Below, piece by piece: positions 20,340-28,462 of a DNA stretch of 64,000 bases (the first letter of the stretch is position 1; every line of letters begins with the position of its first letter). The position numbers were made by a program, and so were the translations under genes. The notes below the pieces were generated by a model. It was given only the letters and a program-made list of their open reading frames with translations, was not told the origin of the DNA and ran no database searches. The stretch comes from Alcanivorax sp. 24. GTDB lineage: Bacteria; Pseudomonadota; Gammaproteobacteria; Pseudomonadales; Alcanivoracaceae. Location: contig NZ_SNUA01000005.1 of assembly GCF_004360225.1 (NCBI RefSeq), positions 124,001-188,000 of the forward strand, given 5' to 3'.

Positions 20340-20434
20340 ACCGAGAAACGTCATGCCGGACTCGATCCGGCATTTCCCTCTACCAGGTCATACAACCGGT
20401 AGAGGGAGAACCCGGGTCAAACCCGGGATGAAGC
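20340..20434. repeat. Composite hairpin element (ATGCCGGA/CCCGGGT family), copy 1
   Basis: Three hairpins follow one another: ATGCCGGA-5nt-TCCGGCAT (20353-20373), CCCTCTACC-13nt-GGTAGAGGG (20376-20406) and CCCGGGT-CAA-ACCCGGG (20411-20427). A similar composite lies in the opposite orientation at 40179-40273. Here it sits just downstream of the fhlB-like gene on the minus strand, so it may also end the fliD operon transcript. No gene is visible in 19995-20475. Confidence 0.7.
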
Positions 20435-20475
20435 AAGGGGGGTAAGCCCGGAATAACAAGGTGTTCAGGGGTTCC

Positions 20476-20763
20476 TCAGGTCTGCTCCCCAGGCGGATCC
20501 TGCTCCAGTTGATGGACCCAGACCAGCAACTCCGCCACCACCTGGTACAGGGCTTCGGGAATACGCTGGTCCAGATCGACGGTCATCAGCAAAGCCACCA
20601 GCTCCGGCGCGCCATGGACGAAGACGCCATGGCGGCGGGCCTCTTCCACCAGCCGCTCGGCCAGGTCGCCGTAGCCCTTGGCCATGACCCTCGGGGCACC
20701 GTCGCCTTCCCGATAGGCCAGAGCCACCGCCCGGCGGCGCGAAGTATCGCTCCCCTCACTCAT
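20476..20763 (-). CDS. FhlB-like protein (isolated FlhB C-terminal domain)
   Basis: This 95-residue soluble protein resembles the part of FlhB that follows the NPTH cleavage site. Shared blocks with the FlhB of this window include PRVMAKG versus PRVVAKG, and VVAELLVWVHQLEQ versus AVAEVLVWAFRLKS. It lacks the membrane domain and the NP(T/S)H motif. Such stand-alone domains (FhlB/FlhX) are thought to replace or modulate the FlhB C-terminal fragment, but the role here is inferred. It overlaps the second fliK-like gene by 8 bp and ends the fliD-S-T-fliK-like operon. Confidence 0.85.
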   Translation of the reverse strand: MSEGSDTSRRRAVALAYREGDGAPRVMAKGYGDLAERLVEEARRHGVFVHGAPELVALLMTVDLDQRIPEALYQVVAELLVWVHQLEQDPPGEQT

Positions 20764-21847
20764 CGGCGTTTTGCTCCGGATCAGGCTTCGCCACCTTGAT
20801 CAAGACCCGCAGCCCCAGAGCCTCGAGGCGGTCCCGGAGCATCGACTCTCCTGCGCGCAGACACACCAAGGTTTCTTCCCTCGGTGCCGTCAATTGGAGA
20901 TTCAAGCGGTCTTCCCGCAACCACAGTTGTACCCGGATCTCGCCGAGCGCTTCGGTGCTCACTTCCAATTGCGACCGCCAGGTTCCCTCCTCCTCGCCGG
21001 AACGGCGGGGGTTTTCACCGTCGGCGTCGGACCGGGACTCCCGTGGCGGAGCCTGTATCAGCAACGCGGCGAACAACCCCGACCAAAGGTCACCTTCCCA
21101 GCGCAATACCGGCGTCGCCAGCAACTCCAGTTGGTGACGTACCACCGGCTGCACACTCTCTTCCACGGTGGCGACATGACGTTGCCCGGCGGCAGCGGCC
21201 ACTGGCGGCTCCCCATCCGTTTCCCCGATACCAGTAATTACCATGCCCTCCGCCCCCCTGATCGTGGCGGGTCCCGGCGCCGGGACAAGCCCGGGCGTGG
21301 CGGCCGGCCCCGGCGCCAGCCGCATTTGCGGCTCCGCCCGCAAGGCCGCCAGAGGACGTTCACCGCGAAACCATTGGCCCAGGTGGGATTCGTAGAACAA
21401 GCCGCTGTGCTCCACGCTGCCCCGTAGAGCCGCCGCCAACGGAGCGGGAGACAGCGGCGGCCCGGACAACAGCGGCCCCGCCGGCCGCACCGCGGAAGGC
21501 GGCGCGGGGTAGCGGATCAAAAGATCGGCGATGGCGCGGGCGGCACCGCTGAAATGGGTTCTGGTGGATGCCGGTGTGGCGCCCGGGGTCAATACCGATG
21601 CGGGCGGCGGTGCCCGCTCCCCGGCCTTGGCGGCATCCCGGGCGTGGACCTCCGCTATCCCGGGTGATTTCGGCGACGGAGATTGAGGCGCCAATGGCGG
21701 ACGCTCGTCCCGCCCCAATGCCTCGATGGCCTGCCCGGGCACCAAGGGGGTGACCGGTTGATTGAGCGGCGTTGGCGCCGGGCCATCCATCCGTCGCCCG
21801 AGCACCTGGTGCAGCAGGGTATCGAGCAACGGCGTGATGGTGCTCAC
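20756..21847 (-). CDS. Second FliK-like protein (hook-length control C-terminal domain)
   Basis: The 363-residue protein has a long Pro/Ala-rich N-terminal half and a C-terminal domain (about 265-350: LEVSTEALGEIRVQLWLRED, then LNLQL and LRDRLEALGL) resembling the FliK C-terminal fold. The main fliK is at 34452-35516, so the cluster has two FliK-type proteins. This one is paired with the FhlB-like gene, mirroring the FliK-FlhB interaction of the export switch. The function is inferred from domain and context. Confidence 0.75.
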   Translation of the reverse strand: MSTITPLLDTLLHQVLGRRMDGPAPTPLNQPVTPLVPGQAIEALGRDERPPLAPQSPSPKSPGIAEVHARDAAKAGERAPPPASVLTPGATPASTRTHFSGAARAIADLLIRYPAPPSAVRPAGPLLSGPPLSPAPLAAALRGSVEHSGLFYESHLGQWFRGERPLAALRAEPQMRLAPGPAATPGLVPAPGPATIRGAEGMVITGIGETDGEPPVAAAAGQRHVATVEESVQPVVRHQLELLATPVLRWEGDLWSGLFAALLIQAPPRESRSDADGENPRRSGEEEGTWRSQLEVSTEALGEIRVQLWLREDRLNLQLTAPREETLVCLRAGESMLRDRLEALGLRVLIKVAKPDPEQNADE

Positions 21848-22260
21848 GGCGTCCCTTTATGCAACGGGTCGCGATGAAAGCGCGCTCGGCCGTCCACCAC
21901 CTGGGCGGAATGAGACTGATAGGTGCGATGCAGGTCCTGGCGGCGGCGGCTGGTGCCAAGCAGTTGATCAAGCTCGTCGCGACGTGCCATCAAGCAGCGG
22001 CGCACTTCCAGATCCTGTTCAAGAATCCGCTCCAGCAACGCCGCCTTGCGCTCCTGTTCTTCCACGTTGAAGGACAGATCCCGCTCGATGCGTGACAGAC
22101 GATCCACCTCGAGAACATAACGGGACTGTTCATCCACCAGCGCCTCCCAATCCTTCTGCCGGACACAGGCCAGCATTCGGGTGGACTGGGCAAGCAGGGT
22201 TTCATAGCTTACCAACACCCCCTCGGGGGTCGGCACGGAGTCCGTGTTTTGACTACTCAT
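21844..22260 (-). CDS. fliT: FliT-like flagellar chaperone
   Basis: FliT is an export chaperone for FliD and, in enterobacteria, an inhibitor of FlhDC. The 138-residue protein is almost entirely helical and has the family's features (VSYETLLAQSTRMLACVRQK, then W and a run of charged heptads). Similarity in this family is low, so the call leans on the fliD-fliS-fliT order. The ATG overlaps fliS by 4 bp. Confidence 0.85.
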   Translation of the reverse strand: MSSQNTDSVPTPEGVLVSYETLLAQSTRMLACVRQKDWEALVDEQSRYVLEVDRLSRIERDLSFNVEEQERKAALLERILEQDLEVRRCLMARRDELDQLLGTSRRRQDLHRTYQSHSAQVVDGRARFHRDPLHKGTP

Positions 22261-22682
22261 ACCCCCTCCGCGGAATGCCGTGGATCAATGTCGCGCCAGG
22301 CGGACCCGATATTTTCCAGCAGCTCCGCCGCTTGCCGCAGACGCTCGTCGTCATTATACAGGTTGGCGGCCAGCAGCAGCCGCGCCACATAGTCATACAA
22401 CGCCGCCAGACGTTCGGCCAACTCGCCACCACGCTCCAGGTCAAGCGCGGCCTTCAGACCATTGTTGACGATGTCCAGCGCCTTGGAGATCGTGGCTCCT
22501 TTTTCCGCGGCGCGGCCGTCCTGCAAATGCAGGCGGGCGGTGCGGATGGCGCTTTGCGCTCCATCAAAAAGCAAGGTAATCAATTGGTGGGGACTGGCGG
22601 ACATCACGCCACTCTCCACCCCCACTCTGGCGTAGGCGCCGGCTCCGCGTGCAAAGGCGGAATGACCACCGGTATTGTTCAT
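22257..22682 (-). CDS. fliS: Flagellin chaperone FliS
   Basis: FliS binds the disordered flagellin C-terminus before export. The 141-residue protein has YARVGVESGVMSASPHQLIT followed by LLFDGA, the family signature. The ATG at 22682 is chosen over an upstream TTG because GGGAGCG lies about 6 nt before it. It follows fliD by 119 bp. Confidence 0.95.
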   Translation of the reverse strand: MNNTGGHSAFARGAGAYARVGVESGVMSASPHQLITLLFDGAQSAIRTARLHLQDGRAAEKGATISKALDIVNNGLKAALDLERGGELAERLAALYDYVARLLLAANLYNDDERLRQAAELLENIGSAWRDIDPRHSAEGV

Positions 22683-22801
22683 GATCCGCGCTCCCAACCT
22701 GGCTTGGAAAGCCGGCCCGCCATGGACCAGTGAGCCGCTCTCGTCTCACCATACACCGCCATTTCGTCAGCCTCCCGGGTTCCGTTTACTGCTTTCGTTT
22801 T

Positions 22802-24151
22802 TTACTGCTTCAATTGCGCATTGAGCATGTCGAACTGCTGGGTCAAATAGCTGCTGGTGGCGTTCATCTGCGCCACCATACTGTCCAGTTTCTGGAACTG
22901 GGTACGATAACGCTCCACGGTGGCGGCGATGCTCTGCTCCATGCGGTCGTAGCGTTTCGACAGACTGTCGATGCTGGTCTGAAAGCCCTCGGTGACGCGA
23001 TCAATCATGCCGTCATCCTCCAGCATGTCTTCCAGCGCGGAATCCAGCTTGCCGATCATGCCGTCGCCCTCGTCACGGCCAACAAAGAAACGGGACACCC
23101 CTTCCAGATTATTGCTGATGGCTTCGTCGAGATCGTCGTCATCCACCTTCAGGGTGCCATCCCGTTGCAGGGAGACCCCCAGGTCCGCCAGCACCCGGTA
23201 TTCGCCTTCGTCCACGCCGGCACTCAGCACCCCGCGCAATTCGGACTCAATACGGCGCACCGTGGAATTCCCTATCAGCTCGCCACTTACGCCGGTTTCA
23301 CTGTCGAAACGGGTCAGACTGCCGAGACTCTCCTTGAGGTTATTGAAGGCGGAGACGAAATCGTTGACCGCCTTTTTGATCGCATCCGTGTCCCGGGTGA
23401 TATCCAGGCTGGATTCGCCTTCTTCCACCAGATTCAAGGTAACGCCCTGGATCGCGTCTTCCACCTTGTTACTCTGACTCTGCATGGCGATGCCGTTGAT
23501 GGTGAATTCGGCGTTGCGGGCGGTCACCTCGGAGGCGCCATCCAGGGACAGCGCGGAACCCAGCCCGCCGGAGAAGCTGACGCCACTGATCGCCTCTTCC
23601 GTTCCGGTCTTCGTCGACGTCATCACCAGCCGGTAGGGCGTGCCGCTGCCGTCGTTGACGATGGAGGCCTGCACGCCCTTGTTCTGGTCATTGATGGCAT
23701 CACGCAGATCCTTGAGGGAGCTCTTGTCCGCGCTCAAAGTGACCTCGAGGGATTCACCGTTGGCCAGATCGATGGAGACCGATCCCGCCCCCAGATCCGC
23801 ATCCTTATCGGCCACCCCCTGGGTGGCGATACTGTAAGCGCGGGCACGCTGGGTCACATTGATATCGAAGCTGCCCAGCGCCACATCCGTACCGGTGGTG
23901 AAGGTGATCGATTCACCAGTCTGGCTGGTGGCCACGCTGCGGAAGCTGTCTTCTTCACCCAAGGTCTCGGCGGCGTCCTGGAACTTTGCCAGCGCGCTCT
24001 CCAGGGTACCGAAGGCGGAGATCTTGGCCTGGTAGCTGGCCGCCTGATTGGTGATCGGGGTCAGCTTCTGCCGCTCGGCGGCCTCGAGCTGATCCAACAA
24101 TCCATTCAGATCCAGGCCGGACCCGACGCCTAAAGATGCGATGCTGGCCAT
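22802..24151 (-). CDS. fliD: Filament cap protein FliD (HAP2)
   Basis: FliD caps the growing filament and folds incoming flagellin. The 449-residue protein has the N-terminal signature (SLGVGSGLDLNGLLDQLEAA), FliD_N and FliD_C domains, and a C-terminal coiled coil (about 395-449). Its sigma-28-like promoter at 24252-24278 gives a leader of about 95 nt. It is divergent from fliC. Confidence 0.97.
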   Translation of the reverse strand: MASIASLGVGSGLDLNGLLDQLEAAERQKLTPITNQAASYQAKISAFGTLESALAKFQDAAETLGEEDSFRSVATSQTGESITFTTGTDVALGSFDINVTQRARAYSIATQGVADKDADLGAGSVSIDLANGESLEVTLSADKSSLKDLRDAINDQNKGVQASIVNDGSGTPYRLVMTSTKTGTEEAISGVSFSGGLGSALSLDGASEVTARNAEFTINGIAMQSQSNKVEDAIQGVTLNLVEEGESSLDITRDTDAIKKAVNDFVSAFNNLKESLGSLTRFDSETGVSGELIGNSTVRRIESELRGVLSAGVDEGEYRVLADLGVSLQRDGTLKVDDDDLDEAISNNLEGVSRFFVGRDEGDGMIGKLDSALEDMLEDDGMIDRVTEGFQTSIDSLSKRYDRMEQSIAATVERYRTQFQKLDSMVAQMNATSSYLTQQFDMLNAQLKQ

Positions 24152-24251
24152 AGTGCTTCCTTCTCCTGGCAGGAAAGTGAAACGGAAGGGGCAAAAGGGG
24201 ACAGGCTCCTCCCCGGCGTGAGGCCTTCCGGATCCTCACCGCTTACCTCAG

Positions 24252-24278
24252 CTATCGGCCCCACCGCAGCGGACTTTA
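24252..24278 (-). promoter_or_regulatory. Sigma-28 (FliA) promoter of fliD
   Basis: The minus strand reads TAAA-N15-GCCGATAG, with exact spacing and a single mismatch at the last -10 base. It is one of the best sigma-28 matches in the window and drives fliD-S-T and the genes after them. Confidence 0.85.
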
Positions 24279-24331
24279 GCGTCTTTGGCAAAAAGTGAAG
24301 CGTCGATTAGAAGGAGGAATGCACGGTATCT

Positions 24332-24455
24332 CCGGACGCCGATAATGCAAAACCAGACCCAACGCCCTGGCAAGTACTAAAACGCTTATTTATTTCCGCA
24401 ATGCTCTTCGACCTGGTGTTCTAAAGCGTCCGGCATCAAGCGTCCGGCGTCCGGC
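24332..24455. repeat. CCGGACGC/GCGTCCGG-bounded dispersed element, copy 1
   Basis: A segment of about 100 bp is bounded by CCGGACGC (24332-24339) and GCGTCCGG (24426-24433, repeated at 24440-24447 and again partly to 24455). Its interior (for example CGCTTATTTATTTCCGC, ATGCTCTTCG and GGTGTTCTAAAGCG) is similar to 28536-28630. It may be a small MITE-like element. It lies in the fliD-fliC gap, whose other contents are the two sigma-28 promoters and a C tract. Confidence 0.7.
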
Positions 24456-24474
24456 TTTTTTTCTCCCCCCCCCC

Positions 24475-24501
24475 TAAAGCTCCCCGCCGAACCGCCGAAA
24501 G
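24475..24501 (+). promoter_or_regulatory. Sigma-28 (FliA) promoter of fliC
   Basis: The site reads TAAA-N15-GCCGAAAG with exact spacing (one clear deviation in the -10). The leader to the fliC ATG is about 80 nt and contains short GC-rich hairpins. A run of ten C residues (24465-24474) abuts the -35 element directly. Confidence 0.8.
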
Positions 24502-24590
24502 ACTGAATAACGGCCCGCGCCGTTGCGGCGCTCCCGATGGGAGCCGCCGGTGTAGCTAAACCGATTTGGTCACCAGCAAAGGACACTGAT

Positions 24591-25703
24591 ATGTCAGTCA
24601 TCAACACCAACATTACCGCCATGATCGGCCAGCAGAACCTGGGCCGTTCCCAGAGCGCGCTGCAAACCTCAATGGAGCGTCTGTCTTCCGGCCTGCGTAT
24701 CAACAGCGCCAAGGACGATGCCGCCGGTCAGGCCATCGCCAACCGCATGAGCTCCCAGATCACCGGTCTGTCCCAGGCCCAGCGTAACGCCAACGACGGC
24801 ATCTCCGTGGCCCAGACCGCGGAAGGCGCCCTGAACCAGATCAACGACAACCTGCAGCGTGTCCGCGAACTGACGGTTCAGGCACAGAACGGCACCAACA
24901 GCGGCTCTGACCTGACCTCCATCCAGGACGAAATCAATCAGCGCCTGTCAGAAATTGATCGCATTTCCAAAGAAACCGACTTCAACGGCGTTAAGGTACT
25001 GGCCAGCAACCAGGATCTGTCCATTCAAGTTGGCGCCAATGATGGCGAGAAGATCACCCTGAACCTGAAAGAAATCAACTCCACCACCCTCAAGCTCGGC
25101 GGCTTCAATGTGGGCTCGCTGTCCGGCTCCCTGACCGAAATCACCACCGATGATGGCGCCGGCAACACCACTACCAACCAGATCGACCTGAGCGGCATTG
25201 CCAACGGTCCAGCCGGTGATGTTACTTTGCACGGTTATGGCGCCTACGACTCCACCACAGGCAAATACGCTGAGTACGCCATCAAGGACGAAGACGGCAA
25301 CATGTACAAAATTGCCGCCGCCGATGTTGCAGCCAACGGCGCGGTAACCCACGATTTCACCGATGCGGCGGGTCTGCAAGCCGCCAAGGATGCATACGAC
25401 GCCGACGCGGAAGCTGGCCTGACCGCCACCGCCAATCCGCTGGATACCCTGGACACCGCTCTGAGCACCGTGGATTCCCTGCGTTCCGAGCTGGGTGCCA
25501 TGCAGAACCGTTTCGAGTCCGCCATCACCAACCTGGGCACCACCGAAACCAACCTCTCCGCCGCCCGTTCCCGCATCGAGGACGCGGACTACGCGGTGGA
25601 AGTGTCCAACATGACCCGTGCGCAGATTCTGCAGCAAGCCGGTACTTCCGTGCTGGCTCAGGCCAACCAGGTACCGCAGTCCGTGCTGTCCCTGTTGGGT
25701 TAA
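24591..25703 (+). CDS. fliC: Flagellin FliC
   Basis: Flagellin is the filament subunit. The 370-residue protein has conserved D0/D1 regions at the start (MSVINTNITAMIGQQNLGRS, then LSSGLRINSAKDDAAGQAIA) and end (ILQQAGTSVLAQANQVPQS). The variable centre is only about 110-130 residues, so the surface domains are small. The ATG at 24591 is chosen over an upstream in-frame ATG by similarity and an AAAGGA site. It is a single flagellin gene, with a sigma-28 promoter and a strong terminator. Confidence 0.98.
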   Translation: MSVINTNITAMIGQQNLGRSQSALQTSMERLSSGLRINSAKDDAAGQAIANRMSSQITGLSQAQRNANDGISVAQTAEGALNQINDNLQRVRELTVQAQNGTNSGSDLTSIQDEINQRLSEIDRISKETDFNGVKVLASNQDLSIQVGANDGEKITLNLKEINSTTLKLGGFNVGSLSGSLTEITTDDGAGNTTTNQIDLSGIANGPAGDVTLHGYGAYDSTTGKYAEYAIKDEDGNMYKIAAADVAANGAVTHDFTDAAGLQAAKDAYDADAEAGLTATANPLDTLDTALSTVDSLRSELGAMQNRFESAITNLGTTETNLSAARSRIEDADYAVEVSNMTRAQILQQAGTSVLAQANQVPQSVLSLLG

Positions 25704-25761
25704 TGTTTATCGGTGCCCGGCCCCTGGCCGGGTGCTGCTTTTGCGCTCACCTTCGCATCAG

Positions 25762-25787
25762 GCCCCCATTTTTTGGGGGCTTTTTTT
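25762..25787 (+). terminator. Rho-independent terminator of fliC
   Basis: GCCCCC, an A/T loop, GGGGGC and seven T residues form a textbook intrinsic terminator about 60 nt after the fliC stop. Confidence 0.93.
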
Positions 25788-25808
25788 GTGACCGCCGCCC
25801 TACACCGG

Positions 25809-25877
25809 TTCGCTGCCAAGGCAGCTTCCCACAGCGGCTTCGTAGTTCCCTCTGTGGGAAGCTGCCTTGGCAGCGAA
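25809..25877. repeat. Perfect 26 bp-arm extragenic palindrome after fliC
   Basis: Arms 25809-25834 and 25852-25877 are exact inverse complements around a 17 nt loop, with core CTGTGGGAAGCTGCCTTGGC. The left arm plus loop (38 bp from 25809) is repeated identically and in the same orientation at 27943, on the other side of the beta-lactamase/LysR pair. Confidence 0.9.
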
Positions 25878-25929
25878 TACAGAATGGACTCTCGCGCCAG
25901 TAGCTTGGCTTGCAGGGCAAGCGCCCCTT

Positions 25930-26826
25930 CTACCCTTTACTCACCATCTCCGCCACCTCGGCGATGATCCGGTCCCGGGCTCCGGCTTCCGCCTTTGGCA
26001 TCTCGCAATACACCGTCACCAATATTGCCCCCCGGTCCCGCGACCAAGCCACACCAATGTCATTACCGTAGCCCAGTTCATCGCCGCTGGTGCCGGTTTT
26101 GTCGGCCACCAGCCAGCCGTCCGGAAAGCCGGCACGCAGCCGCCGGTCCCCGGTTTTGTTGGCGATCATCCACGCCGCCAGTTGCGCGCGGCCGTGGGCG
26201 GAAAGCACTTCGCCGAACAACAACCGATGCAGGGTCTCCAACATCGCCGCAGGCGAGGTGGTGTCGTATTCGCCATCAGGACCACCATAACCATTCAGTT
26301 CCGGCTCCAGCCGATCCAGCCGTGTCACTGGATCACCGCTTTCGCGCAGAAAATCCGTCAGCGCCCCGGGGCCGCCAAAGCTCTTTATCAGCAGGTTGGC
26401 GGCACCGTTGTCGCTCCAGGCCACCGCCGCTTCACACAGCTCCGCCACGGTCATGCCCCCTTCTCCGGTTCGCTTCCCGGTCACCGGCGACCAGCCCACC
26501 AGATCCTCCCGGGACACCAACAGCCGCCGGTCCAGACTCTCCTCGCCGCGATCCACCCGCGCCAGCACCAGTGCCGCCGCCAACGCCTTGAAGGTACTGC
26601 ACATAAGAAAACGCTCATCCACACGGTGGCCGGCTCGATAGCCGGTGGCGAGATTCCAGACCGCCACCCCGACACGGCCACCATGCCGGTGCTCCCACTC
26701 CTGGCACCGGCGACTCAGCAGGTCACTCACCTTACCGTGATCGGTGGCCTTCGCCGCCAGCCCCATGACCGGCAACGCCAACATGGAGCCCAGCAGAAAA
26801 CCTCTGCGTGACAGTCCCGCGCTCAT
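25930..26826 (-). CDS. Class A beta-lactamase, predicted Tat-exported
   Basis: This 298-residue serine beta-lactamase hydrolyses beta-lactams in the periplasm. The Tat-type signal (SRRGFLLGSMLALPVMG) spans about residues 6-22. Active-site motifs are S77-T-F-K80, SDN at 138-140, E174 in EPELN and KTG at 243-245, equivalent to Ambler 70-73, 130-132, 166-170 and 234-236. A cysteine precedes the active serine, but no cysteine follows KTGT, so the class A carbapenemase disulphide is absent. Divergence from an AmpR-type LysR gene suggests inducible expression, as for L2-type enzymes. Spectrum cannot be predicted. The ATG has a GGGAGA site upstream. Confidence 0.93.
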   Translation of the reverse strand: MSAGLSRRGFLLGSMLALPVMGLAAKATDHGKVSDLLSRRCQEWEHRHGGRVGVAVWNLATGYRAGHRVDERFLMCSTFKALAAALVLARVDRGEESLDRRLLVSREDLVGWSPVTGKRTGEGGMTVAELCEAAVAWSDNGAANLLIKSFGGPGALTDFLRESGDPVTRLDRLEPELNGYGGPDGEYDTTSPAAMLETLHRLLFGEVLSAHGRAQLAAWMIANKTGDRRLRAGFPDGWLVADKTGTSGDELGYGNDIGVAWSRDRGAILVTVYCEMPKAEAGARDRIIAEVAEMVSKG

Positions 26827-26906
26827 ATCCCGTTCTCCCTGCCATTTCCGCGCCTTCGGCCCTTTCCGTCCGGTCGCGACGGCTACTATGGGAAGCCACC
26901 AACGCG

Positions 26907-26942
26907 TTGACAAACGATCAATTCTCCACTCAGATATGAGAA
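26907..26942. promoter_or_regulatory. Putative LysR/AmpR operator and divergent promoter region
   Basis: In the 145 bp between the divergent genes, TTGACA (26907-26912) could be a -35 box, and TTCTC-N11-GAGAA (26922-26942) is an interrupted palindrome of the T-N11-A type bound by LysR proteins. AmpR-type regulators bind in exactly this position. The -10 box is not clear. Confidence 0.5.
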
Positions 26943-26971
26943 AACCTTGGCCTTCGACCAGAATCGCTCCA

Positions 26972-27865
26972 ATGGATGTTCCGCAACTGCCCCTGAATGC
27001 CCTGCGCGCCTTCGAGGCTTCCGCCAGGCTGTGCAACTTCACCCGCGCCGGACAGGAACTCAACGTCACCCAGACCGCCATCAGCCACCAGGTCAAGGCG
27101 CTGGAAGACCAACTTGGCGTTACCCTTTTTACCCGGCTTCCCCGGGGGCTGGCGCTCACTGATGAAGGTCAGGCGCTACTGCCGGTCCTGACCGACGCTT
27201 TTCGCCGTATCAGCGGCGCCGTCACCCGCGTGCAAGAAGGCCGTTTCCAGGAAGTGGTGACCCTTGGCGTGGTCGGTACCTTCGCCTCGGGGTGGCTGCT
27301 GCCACGCCTGTCCGACTTCCGTGATCGCCACCCGGCCATCGATTTGCGTTTGAAGACCAACAACAACGTGGCGGATATCGTCGCCGAAGGGTTGGATTAC
27401 TTCATTCGCTTCGGTGATGGCGCCTGGCACGGTACCGACGCTGTTCCGTTACTGGACGCGCCGCTGTCGCCAGTCTGTGCCCCGGCGCTGGCGAATCAGT
27501 TGAAGCAACCGGCGGACTTGCACGCGGTGCCACTGCTGCGCTCGTTCCGCCGCGATGAATGGGAGCGCTGGTTCCGGGCCGCCGACACGGTACCGGCGAC
27601 ACCCCGGGGCGGCATGTTTGATTCCTCTGCCCTGTTGCTGGAAGCCGCCGCGGGCGGCGAAGGCGTGGCCCTGTTACCGGTGACGATGTTCCAGGAAGTG
27701 CTGAAACAAGGCCGGGTGAAGCAACCCTTCGAACTGGTCGTGGATACCGGCCGCTACTGGCTGACCAAACTGAAATCGCGGGAAGAAACGCCAGCCATGC
27801 TGCAGCTTCGCGCCTGGCTGGAACAATCTTTACGCGGAGGCGGCGCCGCGGCCTTGCCGAGATGA
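26972..27865 (+). CDS. AmpR-type LysR transcriptional regulator
   Basis: The 297-residue protein starts MDVPQLPLNALRAFEASARL, very like AmpR/GcvA proteins, with a winged helix-turn-helix (FTRAGQELNVTQTAISHQVK) and a LysR effector domain from about 95. It is divergent from the class A beta-lactamase, the usual arrangement for inducible enzymes controlled by muropeptide-sensing AmpR. The start is set by similarity; an ATG 12 codons upstream is possible. Confidence 0.88.
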   Translation: MDVPQLPLNALRAFEASARLCNFTRAGQELNVTQTAISHQVKALEDQLGVTLFTRLPRGLALTDEGQALLPVLTDAFRRISGAVTRVQEGRFQEVVTLGVVGTFASGWLLPRLSDFRDRHPAIDLRLKTNNNVADIVAEGLDYFIRFGDGAWHGTDAVPLLDAPLSPVCAPALANQLKQPADLHAVPLLRSFRRDEWERWFRAADTVPATPRGGMFDSSALLLEAAAGGEGVALLPVTMFQEVLKQGRVKQPFELVVDTGRYWLTKLKSREETPAMLQLRAWLEQSLRGGGAAALPR

Positions 27866-27880
27866 ATTTGGAGATTGCCA

Positions 27881-27980
27881 CGAAGCTGCTGTGGGAAGCT
27901 GGCTTGCCAGCAAATCCAGCGTGAATTCATATCTGTGGCCCCATTCGCTGCCAAGGCAGCTTCCCACAGCGGCTTCGTAG
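27881..27980. repeat. Paired extragenic palindromes downstream of lysR
   Basis: Two opposed copies of the GTGGGAAGC family lie at 27881-27914 and 27942-27980. The second contains a 38 bp sequence identical to the one at 25809-25846. A further degenerate GGGAAGCTGCC follows near 27991. Confidence 0.85.
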
Positions 27981-28041
27981 TCTGGTTGGAGGGAAGCTGC
28001 CGAATCGGAATGCAGGCATGCCAGCACTTCGCCCCAACCTC

Positions 28042-28068
28042 TAAAGTTTTTCCATGGCACGCCGATAC
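28042..28068 (+). promoter_or_regulatory. Sigma-28 (FliA) promoter of flaG
   Basis: TAAA-N15-GCCGATAC, with exact spacing and one mismatch. The leader to the flaG ATG is about 37 nt. Confidence 0.85.
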
Positions 28069-28111
28069 TCCTGCCAGACGTTACCTGTGAAAACCAATAA
28101 GGATCATCGCC

Positions 28112-28462
28112 ATGAGCGCTCCGGTGGACCCGCTGGCCTCGTCGTTGCCGTCACAGTTTTCTTTTCAATCCGCCCGGCAGAGGGTGGAACGGGTGCTGGC
28201 TCAGTTACCCCTGACCGATTCGCAAACCCGCCAGCCCGAGCCGGACCGCGACAGCCTGGTGGAGCCGGTGCAACGGATCAACGACGTGTTGCGCCCCTAC
28301 GGTGTGCAGTTTGATCTCAGTGATGATTCCGGCCGGACCATCATTCTGGTGGTGGACCGGGAGAGCGGCCAGGTGATCCGCCAGATACCGCCGGAGGAAG
28401 CGCTCAATGCCTATCAGCGCATGGAAGAAATGAAAGGGCGACTGTTGCGCTTGGAAGTATAA
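28112..28462 (+). CDS. flaG: FlaG family protein
   Basis: FlaG proteins influence filament length; the mechanism is poorly known. The 116-residue protein has an unstructured N-terminus and the FlaG domain (about 50-116) with VQFDLSDDSGRTIILVVDRE and the family motif VIRQIPPEEAL. An AAGGA site precedes the ATG. In many genomes flaG lies next to fliC-fliD; here the beta-lactamase/LysR block separates them. A heptamer repeat starts directly after the stop codon. Confidence 0.93.
   Translation: MSAPVDPLASSLPSQFSFQSARQRVERVLAQLPLTDSQTRQPEPDRDSLVEPVQRINDVLRPYGVQFDLSDDSGRTIILVVDRESGQVIRQIPPEEALNAYQRMEEMKGRLLRLEV

Noticed and set aside
25930-26826. Carbapenemase of the KPC/Nmc type
   Set aside because: A cysteine precedes the active serine, but the partner cysteine after KTGT is missing, so the diagnostic disulphide cannot form. 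Spectrum is left open.
26827-27159. Extended start of the beta-lactamase overlapping the LysR gene
   Set aside because: The Tat signal peptide starts at 26826 with its own ribosome site, and the extension is antisense to the regulator.
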